In this document: piece after piece, positions 9,007 to 15,248 of the stretch | How positions within the stretch are numbered: the stretch's first letter is position 1 | How the letters are laid out: every line of letters begins with the position of its first letter | NCBI GenBank assembly: GCA_965200035.1 | Contig: OZ241334.1 | Coordinates: forward strand, 3,286,001-3,350,000 | Direction: 5' to 3' | DNA: 64,000 nt | DNA from: UBA1952 sp965200035 | GTDB lineage: Bacteria; Bacteroidota; Bacteroidia; Chitinophagales; Chitinophagaceae | The notes under the pieces: generated by a model | Seen by the model: the letters and a program-made list of their open reading frames with translations, nothing else | Database searches by the model: none | What the model was told of the DNA's origin: nothing | Translations under genes and position numbers: made by a program

Positions 9007-9585
9007 ATGAACACACAACAGATTACCTCGATCATAGAAAATTCCATAGCGGTAAAGCAGCAGATATTGAAAGATGAAGCCTTAATTGCCACGATCGGAA
9101 ACGCTACAGAATCAATTCGTAAGGCATTTGCCGACGGCAAAAAAGTATTGTTCTGCGGCAATGGCGGCAGCGCGGCAGATGCGCAGCACCTTTCGGCAGA
9201 GTTCAGCGGCCGTTTCTACACAGACCGTAATCCGCTGCCTTCGGAAGCACTGCATTGCAACACATCTTACCTCACCGCGGTTGCCAATGATTACGGGTAT
9301 GATGTCGTCTATAGTAGAATAGTGAAAGGTATGGGCAGGGAAGGCGATGTGCTCGTTAGTCTCAGTACCTCCGGCAACTCGCTGAATATTATCAATGCTA
9401 TGGAGCAGGCGCGCAGCCTTGGCATGATAAATATTGGCCTTACAGGGGAAACCGGAGGAAAGATGAAAGACTTGTGTGACATTCTTATTAATGTGCCAAG
9501 CAAGGATACTCCGCGTATCCAGGAATCGCACATCATGATCGGGCATATTATATGCCAGCTTGTGGAAGCGGAATTGTTTAACTAA
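9007..9585 (+). CDS. gmhA: Sedoheptulose-7-phosphate isomerase
   Basis: GmhA converts sedoheptulose 7-phosphate to D-glycero-D-manno-heptose 7-phosphate, the first step to the ADP-heptose of the LPS core. The 192-residue SIS-domain protein shows the family motifs CGNGGSAADAQHLSAEFSGRF (around residue 50) and SLSTSGNS, and ends in a helix with HIMIGHIICQLVE. It is followed after 14 bases by a GmhB-like phosphatase, so the two form an ADP-heptose operon; the later epimerase hldD is at 36.9-37.9 kb. The HldE kinase/adenylyltransferase is not in the window. Confidence 0.93.
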   Translation: MNTQQITSIIENSIAVKQQILKDEALIATIGNATESIRKAFADGKKVLFCGNGGSAADAQHLSAEFSGRFYTDRNPLPSEALHCNTSYLTAVANDYGYDVVYSRIVKGMGREGDVLVSLSTSGNSLNIINAMEQARSLGMINIGLTGETGGKMKDLCDILINVPSKDTPRIQESHIMIGHIICQLVEAELFN

Positions 9586-9599
9586 AAAGTGAACTGAAG

Positions 9600-10175
9600 A
9601 TGAACCTCGATAATATCCCAGTATTTGATAAGAGCTGGACCCTGTTTCTGGACAGGGATGGAGTAGTGAATGTGGAAAATGTAGGCTCTTACATTACCGA
9701 ATGGTCTGAATTTGAATTTTGTGACGGCGTGCTTTACTCCATGAAAGAGCTGAGCGAAATATTCGGCCACATTGTAGTGGTAACCAATCAGCGAGGCGTT
9801 GGCCGCGGCATTATGACGCGCGATGCCCTGAAAGAGATCAATGTGAATATGATCCGAGATATCCGGAGCGCAGGCGGTAATCTGGACCGCATCTATGCAT
9901 GTACTGCGGTAGATGACAGCGACCACAACCGTAAGCCCAATACAGGCATGGCCATGCAGGCCAAAGAAGATTTTCCCGAGATTGACTTCAGGCGTAGCGT
10001 GATGGTAGGCAATAGCCTCAGCGATATGGAATTTGGCAAGCGCTTAGCAATGCACACCGTATTTCTAACCACCAAGCATGAGCCATACACATTACCCAAT
10101 GATCTGATAGATGAACAGTATGACTCGCTCCAGTCTTGGACGAGAACGTTAAGCGCTACTCCCATTCTGGATTAA
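9600..10175 (+). CDS. gmhB: HAD-IIIA phosphatase, probable heptose-1,7-bisphosphate phosphatase
   Basis: The HAD motif FLDRDGVVN carries the nucleophile and acid Asp; VVTNQRGVGRG is motif II, RKPNTGM holds the motif III lysine and VGNSLSDMEFG is motif IV. This fits GmhB, which dephosphorylates D-glycero-D-manno-heptose 1,7-bisphosphate. The zinc loop of classical GmhB/HisB (CxH..CxC) is not present: the segment reads CTAVDDSDHNRKP, with a single cysteine. Position 14 bases after gmhA supports the heptose assignment; a related sugar-bisphosphate phosphatase is the alternative. Length is 191 residues. Confidence 0.82.
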   Translation: MNLDNIPVFDKSWTLFLDRDGVVNVENVGSYITEWSEFEFCDGVLYSMKELSEIFGHIVVVTNQRGVGRGIMTRDALKEINVNMIRDIRSAGGNLDRIYACTAVDDSDHNRKPNTGMAMQAKEDFPEIDFRRSVMVGNSLSDMEFGKRLAMHTVFLTTKHEPYTLPNDLIDEQYDSLQSWTRTLSATPILD

Positions 10176-10256
10176 GGGAAGATGGTAAGATATATTGGCA
10201 CAGGTTTTTAGTGGTAGATCTTACATCAATCATTTACCATTAAAACAAACCAGAAA

Positions 10257-10505
10257 ATGAAGAAAATCATTGCGCTGATTGCCATTTTGATTTTTATGGC
10301 CGGCAGTTCCGTTTCGGCACGGCATTACCACCATTATCATCATCACCATCATTACTCGGCTCATTACCGTATTCACCGCGCCCATGTGCGCCACGTGAGG
10401 GCATGGCGTGCACACCACTACCGCGCACATCGTGCGCATATGCATCGCGTGTATGCAATGCGGGCCCGTCATTACCGCCACCATCGTCATTATCACCGCT
10501 ACTAA
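10257..10505 (+). CDS. Small exported histidine/tyrosine/arginine-rich peptide
   Basis: Not a named family. The 82-residue product has a clean signal peptide (MKKIIALIAILIFMAGSSVSA) and a mature part of about 60 residues made almost only of His, Tyr, Arg and Ala, starting RHYHHYHHHHHYSAHYR. It has no Cys, Asp or Glu, so it is strongly basic and would bind transition metals or anionic surfaces; this is inference. A second, shorter gene of the same design follows at 10668, with a similar signal peptide, so the pair looks like a diverged tandem duplication. Confidence 0.7.
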   Translation: MKKIIALIAILIFMAGSSVSARHYHHYHHHHHYSAHYRIHRAHVRHVRAWRAHHYRAHRAHMHRVYAMRARHYRHHRHYHRY

Positions 10506-10667
10506 GCAGATTTTAAATTCTAATTAATCTGGATGCCGGCTCTGATAAAGGCAGTTTTTTTCCTCAAAATTTAATTTTCACGGATCTTGCTTTTTTGAAA
10601 TAAAATTTGCAGATTTACGTTAACAAACAGTTTCTTTCCCATTCATTCACTATTAAAAAACAAGAAC

Positions 10668-10826
10668 ATGAAAAAAATCGTTGCCCTTGTTGCCGTGCTT
10701 ATCTTCATTGCTAGCACAGCTATGGCACAGCATCGCCACCACCGTATGAGCCGTCATCACAGAATGCACCGCGCTCACATGCATCATCATCACATGGGCC
10801 ATGGCCATCACATGCATCATCGCTAG
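10668..10826 (+). CDS. Small exported histidine/methionine-rich peptide
   Basis: This short 52-residue gene starts MKKIVALVAVLIFIASTAMAQ, nearly the same signal peptide as the preceding His-rich gene (MKKIIALIAILIFMAGSSVSA). The mature 31 residues consist of His, Arg and Met with a few Ala, Gly and Ser (for example HRAHMHHHHMGHGHHMHHR). Methionine replaces the tyrosine of its neighbour, so His+Met ligands for copper or silver are conceivable; that is inference. A strong intrinsic terminator follows at 10846, separating it from infA. Its translation signal is good: the ATG follows aaaacaagaac, a common Bacteroidota start context. Confidence 0.68.
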   Translation: MKKIVALVAVLIFIASTAMAQHRHHRMSRHHRMHRAHMHHHHMGHGHHMHHR

Positions 10827-10845
10827 TCGCGTGATTTAAAATTTG

Positions 10846-10884
10846 AATGCCTGCCTTTTGTAAAGGGCAGGCATTTTCTTTTTT
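10846..10884 (+). terminator. Intrinsic terminator after the His-rich peptide genes
   Basis: A perfect 10-bp stem (10846-10855 with 10866-10875, AATGCCTGCC/GGCAGGCATT) is followed by a T-rich run. It ends the transcript of the small His-rich genes just before the infA promoter. Confidence 0.85.
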
Positions 10885-10926
10885 GAATAGTTTTGAAAAA
10901 GATGGAGCAAATAAAAAAGAAAGCAT

Positions 10927-10934
10927 TACTTTTG
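10927..10934 (+). promoter_or_regulatory. Promoter -7 box of infA
   Basis: TACTTTTG is a perfect match to TAnnTTTG. It lies 14 bases before the infA ATG (10949), so the leader is only a few bases. It gives the infA-rplQ block its own promoter in the absence of upstream secY. Confidence 0.7.
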
Positions 10935-10948
10935 CACTCCTTTTTAAT

Positions 10949-11167
10949 ATGGCCAAGCAGTCTCTAATCAAACAAGATGGCGTAATCGTTGAAGCTCTGT
11001 CTAATGCTATGTTCCGTGTACGTCTCGAAAACGGTCACGAAATATTGGCAACGATCTCCGGTAAAATGCGTATGCACTACATTCGTATCCTCCCGGGCGA
11101 TAAAGTAGGAGTAGAAATGAGCCCGTATGATCTGAGCCGCGGCCGTATCATCTACCGTTACAAGTAA
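10949..11167 (+). CDS. infA: Translation initiation factor IF-1
   Basis: IF-1 binds the 30S A site during initiation. The 72-residue product (MAKQSLIKQDGVIVEALSNA...) is a single S1-like OB fold with the conserved ENGHEILATISGKMRMHYIRILPGD and the C-terminal RGRIIYRYK. The frame is open further upstream, but ATG 10949 gives the standard protein and sits just after a canonical promoter box. It opens the infA-rpmJ-rpsM-rpsK-rpsD-rpoA-rplQ block. The usual upstream genes secY and map are not adjacent here. Confidence 0.97.
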   Translation: MAKQSLIKQDGVIVEALSNAMFRVRLENGHEILATISGKMRMHYIRILPGDKVGVEMSPYDLSRGRIIYRYK

Positions 11168-11226
11168 GGTGGCGCCAGCTAGAAAAGTCAATAACAGTAA
11201 CTTATCAACGTTTTTAACTTACCAAC

Positions 11227-11343
11227 ATGAAAGTAAGAGCCGCCATTAAGAAGCGCAGCGCCGATTGCAAGATCGTACGCCGCAAGGGCAAACTTTACAT
11301 TATTAACAAGAAAAACCCACGCTTCAAGCAGCGCCAGGGCTAA
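11227..11343 (+). CDS. rpmJ: 50S ribosomal protein L36
   Basis: The 38-residue gene reads MKVRAAIKKRSADCKIVRRKGKLYIINKKNPRFKQRQG in outline (start MKVRAAIKKRSADCK, end NPRFKQRQG). L36 stabilises 23S rRNA near the peptidyl-transferase region. Only one cysteine remains, so this is the zinc-free form. It lies 59 bases after infA and before rpsM, the usual order. Confidence 0.96.
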   Translation: MKVRAAIKKRSADCKIVRRKGKLYIINKKNPRFKQRQG

Positions 11344-11349
11344 GAAGTC

Positions 11350-11438
11350 TTGAGTTTTGAGTTTTAAGTGTTGAGTAATACATTATTCACCTTGATGCTG
11401 GAACTCAACTCAACATTCAACACTTAAAATTCAACATT
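11350..11438. repeat. Inverted arms of 7-nt words, rpmJ-rpsM spacer
   Basis: Left arm 11350-11375 is built of heptamers (TTGAGTT TTGAGTT TTAAGTG TTGAGTA); right arm 11403-11438 is built of their complements (TCAACAT, TCAACAC, TTAAAAT). The strongest pairing is a perfect 13-bp stem, 11362-11374 with 11417-11429, around a loop of about 40 bases. It is inside an operon, so it is unlikely to be a simple terminator. Similar elements occur at 11828, 14384, 24999 and 29547. Confidence 0.75.
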
Positions 11439-11446
11439 AGAAAAAT

Positions 11447-11827
11447 ATGGCTCGTATAGCTGGTATTGATCTTCCGAAAAACAAGCGTGGCGAAATCGCG
11501 CTGACGTACATCTATGGCATTGGTAAAAGCACTGCCCAACGCATCCTGACCACTGGCGGTATCGACTTCGATAAGAAAGCCGGTGAATGGAATGATGATG
11601 AGCAGGCTGCTATCCGTAACATGATCACCGCTGAAATTAAGGTGGAAGGTCAGTTGCGCTCTGAAGTACAGATGAACATCAAGCGCCTGATGGACATTGC
11701 TTGTTATCGTGGATTGCGCCACCGTAAGGGACTGCCGCTGCGTGGACAACGTACACGTACCAACAGCCGCACCCGTAAAGGCAAGCGCAAGACCGTAGCC
11801 GGTAAGAAGAAAGTAGCGAAGAAATAA
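11447..11827 (+). CDS. rpsM: 30S ribosomal protein S13
   Basis: S13 lies in the 30S head and contacts 5S/L5 and the P-site tRNA. The 126-residue product starts MARIAGIDLPKNKRGEIAL, carries the helix-two-turn-helix (TYIYGIGKSTAQRIL) and the conserved CYRGLRHRKGLPLRGQRTRTNSRTRKG tail, and ends in a lysine-rich extension. It is followed by rpsK after a 181-base spacer that holds a heptamer-word repeat. Confidence 0.97.
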   Translation: MARIAGIDLPKNKRGEIALTYIYGIGKSTAQRILTTGGIDFDKKAGEWNDDEQAAIRNMITAEIKVEGQLRSEVQMNIKRLMDIACYRGLRHRKGLPLRGQRTRTNSRTRKGKRKTVAGKKKVAKK

Positions 11828-11896
11828 AATTTAGAATTCAAAATGTAAAATCCAAAACTTTTTACATTTTGCATTCTGCATTTTGCATTAAAAAGT
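11828..11896. repeat. Inverted arms of 7-nt words, rpsM-rpsK spacer
   Basis: Left arm: consecutive heptamers AATTTAG, AATTCAA, AATGTAA, AATCCAA. Right arm: TTTTTAC, ATTTTGC, ATTCTGC, ATTTTGC. The core is an 11-bp perfect stem, 11840-11850 with 11860-11870, around a 9-base loop. The right arm shares words with the element after rpoA (14421-14436). Confidence 0.75.
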
Positions 11897-12008
11897 CACC
11901 GCCGGATCCGTTCCAAAATCATTCGCTACGACGGGGAGGTAAGATGTGGCACCGGCAGATTGCATGAAGCATCTGCTGTATTATTAATTGACTACCTTTT
12001 TTAGTAAA

Positions 12009-12419
12009 ATGGCAAAAGCGCAACAACAACAAAATTCTGCTAAGGCCGCGGCCAAGAAGCGGATCGTGAAGGTAGATACGCACGGCGATGTGCATATCTC
12101 TGCAACCTTCAACAACATCATTATATCTATCACCAATAAGAGTGGTCAGGTAATTTCTTGGTCTTCTGCCGGTAAAATGGGCTTCCGTGGCTCTAAGAAA
12201 AATACCCCATATGCCGCACAGACTGCCGCCGCCGATTGCGGTAAAGTAGCGCTGGATGCTGGTATGAAGCGTGCAGATGTTTTTGTAAAGGGTCCAGGGT
12301 CCGGCCGTGAAGGCGCTATTCGCAGCCTTGCAAGCATTGGCTTTGAGATCACTTCTATCAAGGACATTACACCAATGCCGCATAACGGCTGCCGTCCTCC
12401 AAAGAAGCGCCGCGTATAA
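12009..12419 (+). CDS. rpsK: 30S ribosomal protein S11
   Basis: S11 forms part of the 30S platform. ATG 12009 gives 136 residues starting MAKAQQQQNSAKAAAKKR, with a slightly long Gln/Ala/Lys tail and then the conserved core (HISATFNNIIISITNKSGQV, SSAGKMGFRGSKK). It ends PHNGCRPPKKRRV; the Asn-Gly in this motif is the known site of isoaspartate formation in E. coli S11. A TTG-started upstream extension (11988) is not needed. Confidence 0.97.
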   Translation: MAKAQQQQNSAKAAAKKRIVKVDTHGDVHISATFNNIIISITNKSGQVISWSSAGKMGFRGSKKNTPYAAQTAAADCGKVALDAGMKRADVFVKGPGSGREGAIRSLASIGFEITSIKDITPMPHNGCRPPKKRRV

Positions 12420-12431
12420 TTAGTACTTGTT

Positions 12432-12488
12432 TTTGAATGCTGAGTTCTAAGTTAGCTCAACATTTAACAATTATACCTCAACATTAAT
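12432..12488. repeat. Degenerate 7-nt word repeat, rpsK-rpsD spacer
   Basis: Right-arm words of the same type as after rpmJ (CTCAACA, TTTAACA, ATTATAC, CTCAACA) follow a short left arm (TTGAATG, CTGAGTT, CTAAGTT). Pairing is imperfect, so this copy looks decayed. Confidence 0.5.
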
Positions 12489-12511
12489 AAAAGTTCCACT
12501 CCTTCCGTTTC

Positions 12512-12554
12512 TGCGGTTTTAATGAAGTGGTGGAGCTATTTCTCTAAAACCGCA
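12512..12554 (+). promoter_or_regulatory. Hairpin in the rpsD leader
   Basis: A perfect 10-bp stem TGCGGTTTTA/TAAAACCGCA (12512-12521 with 12545-12554) stands 13 bases before the rpsD ATG. A competing pairing exists between TCCACT (12495-12500) and AGTGG-TGGA (12526-12534). S4 autoregulates its operon in other bacteria, so a translational control role is possible but unproven. Confidence 0.45.
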
Positions 12555-12567
12555 ATTATTATTCACA

Positions 12568-13173
12568 ATGGCACGTTATACAGGCCCGAAAAACAGAATC
12601 AACCGCAAGTTCGGTGAGCCGATCCTCGGATCAGGTAAGGATCTTGACAAAAACAGCTTCCCTCCCGGTCAGCATGGCAACTCCAAGAAGCGCAAAACGC
12701 AATCTGAGTACGCTATTCAGCTCCGCGAAAAGCAAAAAGCCAAGTACACTTATATGGTGCTTGAAAAACAATTCCGTAACACTTACGTAGAAGCTGCCCG
12801 TCTGAAAGGCTCTACCGGTGAGAACCTGATCAAGCTGCTGGAAAGCCGTCTGGACAATACTGTGTTCCGCATGGGCATTGCTCCTACTCGTCCTGCTGCC
12901 CGCCAGCTGGTGAGTCACAAGCATCTGCTGATAAATGGTGAAAGCGTAAACATTCCTTCTTACCGCCTGAAGCCAGGTGACGTCATCGAACTGAAGCCAA
13001 AGAGCAAGGCCAATACTACTGTTACCAGTCTGGTGCGTCCAAAGAACCAGAAGATCAACTGGGTTGACTTCAACGAAAAGGATTTCAAGGGCACCTATAT
13101 GGCTCATCCGGAGCGTGACAACGTTCCAGAGAACATTAAGGAGCAACTGATTGTAGAATTGTACTCTAAGTAA
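12568..13173 (+). CDS. rpsD: 30S ribosomal protein S4
   Basis: S4 is a primary 16S rRNA binder that nucleates 30S assembly. The 201-residue protein starts MARYTGPKNRINRKFGEP, has the conserved PGQHGNSKKRKTQSEYAIQLREKQK segment and the S4 RNA-binding fold (LESRLDNTVFRMGIAPTRPAARQLVSHKHLLINGE). The N-terminal zinc cysteines of some S4 proteins are absent. It lies between rpsK and rpoA, the standard alpha-operon order. Confidence 0.97.
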   Translation: MARYTGPKNRINRKFGEPILGSGKDLDKNSFPPGQHGNSKKRKTQSEYAIQLREKQKAKYTYMVLEKQFRNTYVEAARLKGSTGENLIKLLESRLDNTVFRMGIAPTRPAARQLVSHKHLLINGESVNIPSYRLKPGDVIELKPKSKANTTVTSLVRPKNQKINWVDFNEKDFKGTYMAHPERDNVPENIKEQLIVELYSK

Positions 13174-13190
13174 TCTATATCATACAGTTT

Positions 13191-13337
13191 AGCTCTATCC
13201 GTAACGATAGGGCTTTACTGCTTTTATCACCAGAGCTTTTTATCCGAGTTGGCTCTGACTTGCAAGAATCTGAAAATGGCGTGAGAACCTGATTTTCAGA
13301 GTGTGCAGCAGGGGAAACGGATAGCATCCGAAAGGAT
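13191..13337 (+). promoter_or_regulatory. Structured spacer between rpsD and rpoA
   Basis: This spacer can fold into several helices: 13191-13199 with 13206-13214 (9 pairs, one G-U, 6-base loop); 13269-13277 with 13292-13300 (TCTGAAAAT/ATTTTCAGA, 9 pairs); an enclosing TATCCG/CGGATA (13241-13246 with 13318-13323); and ATCC-GAAA-GGAT (13326-13337), which competes with GGAT at 13319-13322. The first could act as an attenuator. It matches no riboswitch class I recognise. Confidence 0.4.
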
Positions 13338-13350
13338 AAGTGAATTAAAA

Positions 13351-13385
13351 GAATTCAGAACTCAACATTAAAAATCAATATTCAA
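13351..13385 (+). repeat. Single arm of 7-nt words before rpoA
   Basis: GAATTCA, GAACTCA, ACATTAA, AAATCAA, TATTCAA run in 7-nt register straight into the rpoA start. There is no obvious partner arm, so this is probably half of an element. Confidence 0.45.
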
Positions 13386-14378
13386 ATGGCTATATTAAAT
13401 TTCCAAAAACCGGACAAAATCGTTCTTCAGAAAGCAAATGACTTTGAAGCTCAGTTCGAGTTCCGCCCATTGGAGCCTGGTTACGGAGTGACCATCGGTA
13501 ATGCACTGCGCCGTGTACTGCTTTCCTCCCTGGAAGGCTATGCGATCACTGCGATTAAAATTGCTGGTGCTGACCATGAGTTCGCTACCATCAAAGGCAT
13601 TATCGAAGACGTTACTGAAATCATCCTTAATCTGAAGCAAGTACGTTTCAAAGCGGCGGCTGACAGCGATGTTACTACTGACCGCGTAGAGCTGAACATC
13701 AAGGGCAAGGAGAAATTTACTGCCGGTATGATCGGCGATGCATTGCCTTCTTTTGAAGTGATGAATCCGGACCTGATCATCTGCAATATGGATACATCTG
13801 CCAACCTGCAGATCGAGCTGCATATTGGTAAAGGACGTGGCTATGTTCCTGCAGATGAAAACCGCGCAGACAATATGCCTGTAGGTGTTATCGCGATCGA
13901 CTCAATCTACACACCGATCAAGAACGTAAAATATACCATTGAAAATACCCGCGTTGAGCAGCGCACAGACTTCGAAAAGCTCATCATGGATGTTAGCACC
14001 GATGGTACCATTCATCCGGAAGAAGCGGTGAAGGAAGCCAGCCGCATCCTCATCCAGCATCTGATGATCATTACTGACGAGAACATCTCTCTTGATACCA
14101 AGAAAGAAGAGAAAGAGCCGGTAATGGACGAAGAGACCATGCAACTGCGTAAGACCCTTCATACGCCACTGGAAGATCTCGAGCTGAGCGTACGCGCCTT
14201 CAACTGCCTGAAAGCAGCCAAGATCAACTCACTGAGCGAGCTGGTACAATACACACAGGAAGAGCTGATGAAGTTCCGCAACTTCGGTCAGAAGAGCCTT
14301 TCCGAAATCGAACAAGTGCTCAACGAGCGCGGCTTGGGTTTCGGCATGGACATCAGCCGTGTTCAGAACCTTGATTAA
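13386..14378 (+). CDS. rpoA: RNA polymerase alpha subunit
   Basis: The 330-residue protein has the N-terminal assembly domain (EPGYGVTIGNALRRVLLSSLEGYAI near 33-57; GRGYVPADENRAD near 152-164) and the C-terminal domain (about 255-320: LEDLELSVRAFNCLKAAKI, LMKFRNFGQKSLSEI) that contacts UP elements and activators. ATG 13386 gives MAILNFQKPDKIVL, as expected in Bacteroidota. It is followed by rplQ. Confidence 0.98.
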   Translation: MAILNFQKPDKIVLQKANDFEAQFEFRPLEPGYGVTIGNALRRVLLSSLEGYAITAIKIAGADHEFATIKGIIEDVTEIILNLKQVRFKAAADSDVTTDRVELNIKGKEKFTAGMIGDALPSFEVMNPDLIICNMDTSANLQIELHIGKGRGYVPADENRADNMPVGVIAIDSIYTPIKNVKYTIENTRVEQRTDFEKLIMDVSTDGTIHPEEAVKEASRILIQHLMIITDENISLDTKKEEKEPVMDEETMQLRKTLHTPLEDLELSVRAFNCLKAAKINSLSELVQYTQEELMKFRNFGQKSLSEIEQVLNERGLGFGMDISRVQNLD

Positions 14379-14383
14379 TATTT

Positions 14384-14453
14384 AATGCAAAATGCAGAAT
14401 TCAAAATTTAGAAAATTGGGTTCTGCATTTTGCATTTTAACTTTTGCATTCAA
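14384..14453. repeat. Inverted arms of 7-nt words, rpoA-rplQ spacer
   Basis: The clearest copy: a perfect 16-bp inverted repeat, 14384-14399 (AATGCAAAATGCAGAA) with 14421-14436, loop 21 bases. Left arm reads AATGCAA AATGCAG AATTCAA AATTTAG; right arm reads TTCTGCA TTTTGCA TTTTAAC TTTTGCA. The 7-nt register is kept although the words change. Confidence 0.85.
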
Positions 14454-14507
14454 TAACATACGCTGCATGCCTTGACACGGTGCAGCGTTCTTTAAAACAC
14501 AATCGTC

Positions 14508-15080
14508 ATGCGTCACGGAGACAAGATCAATAATCTGGGTAAGAAGACCGCCCACAGAAAAGCAATGCTGAGCAACATGACTTGCTCGCTTATCGAACAC
14601 AAGCGCATCACTACTACGCTGGCAAAGGCTAAAGCCCTGCGCGTATATGCTGAGCCGCTGATTACCCGTTCCAAGAACGATAGCATGCACAACCGTCGTA
14701 TCGTGTTCTCTTATCTGCAGGATAAGTATGCCGTTACTGAGTTGTTTACTTCTATCGGTGATAAGGTTGCCGGCCGTCCGGGTGGCTACACACGCATCAT
14801 TAAATTGCCTCGCCGCCTGGGTGATGCTGCTGATATGGCGCTGATTGAGCTGGTAGATTTCAATGAAGTTTATACCAGGGATGGTAATGCTGCTGAAGCG
14901 AAGAAGACCCGCCGCAGCCGCCGTGCCGGTGGTGCTAAGACCGCTGCTCCTGCAACTACAACTACTACTGCTGCTACTGCAGATGCCATGGAAACTGCTG
15001 ATCAGGATATGGCTGCGGAAGCTGCTGCACCTGAAGCACCGGCTACTACAGAAGAAAACAACAACGAAGCAAACGCGTAA
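14508..15080 (+). CDS. rplQ: 50S ribosomal protein L17
   Basis: The first ~125 residues are a normal L17 (MRHGDKINNLGKKTAHRKAML, NMTCSLIEHKRITTTLAKAK, GGYTRIIKLPRRLGDAADMALIEL), which lies near the peptide exit tunnel. The protein continues to 190 residues with a low-complexity tail, first basic (KKTRRSRRAGG) and then Ala/Thr/Glu-rich (TAAPATTTTTAATADAMETAD). C-terminal extensions are common in L17 of this phylum. It closes the alpha operon and is followed by a strong terminator. Confidence 0.96.
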   Translation: MRHGDKINNLGKKTAHRKAMLSNMTCSLIEHKRITTTLAKAKALRVYAEPLITRSKNDSMHNRRIVFSYLQDKYAVTELFTSIGDKVAGRPGGYTRIIKLPRRLGDAADMALIELVDFNEVYTRDGNAAEAKKTRRSRRAGGAKTAAPATTTTTAATADAMETADQDMAAEAAAPEAPATTEENNNEANA

Positions 15081-15099
15081 GCGATTAGCTTCCTTTGGT

Positions 15100-15141
15100 A
15101 AAACGGGCTGCGACCACATGGTTGCAGCCCGTTTTCTTTTT
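15100..15141 (+). terminator. Intrinsic terminator of the alpha operon
   Basis: A 12-bp perfect stem AAAACGGGCTGC/GCAGCCCGTTTT (15100-15111 with 15124-15135) is followed by TTTTCTTTTT. It ends the infA-rplQ transcript. Confidence 0.92.
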
Positions 15142-15248
15142 CGGGAATCTTTAACCTTGTTACAATCCCGATAACGATGTAGCAACATCAAATCTCTTAA
15201 ATTGCATACTTGCTATTCTTAACCAATTCTCACCACTAAAAACAAGGA

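Noticed and set aside
10230..10496. Minus-strand frame opposite the His-rich gene
   Set aside because: It is the complement of a CAT/CAC-rich coding sequence and has Met/Val-rich low complexity with no features of its own.
10506..10667. Terminator between the two His-rich genes (TGCC...GGCA then seven T near 10533-10562)
   Set aside because: Only a 4-bp stem with a long loop; too weak to call, though it may be a decayed copy of the terminator at 10846.
13241..13337. Known riboswitch before rpoA
   Set aside because: None of the conserved cores of the common riboswitches (SAM, cobalamin, TPP, c-di-GMP, THF) could be found.
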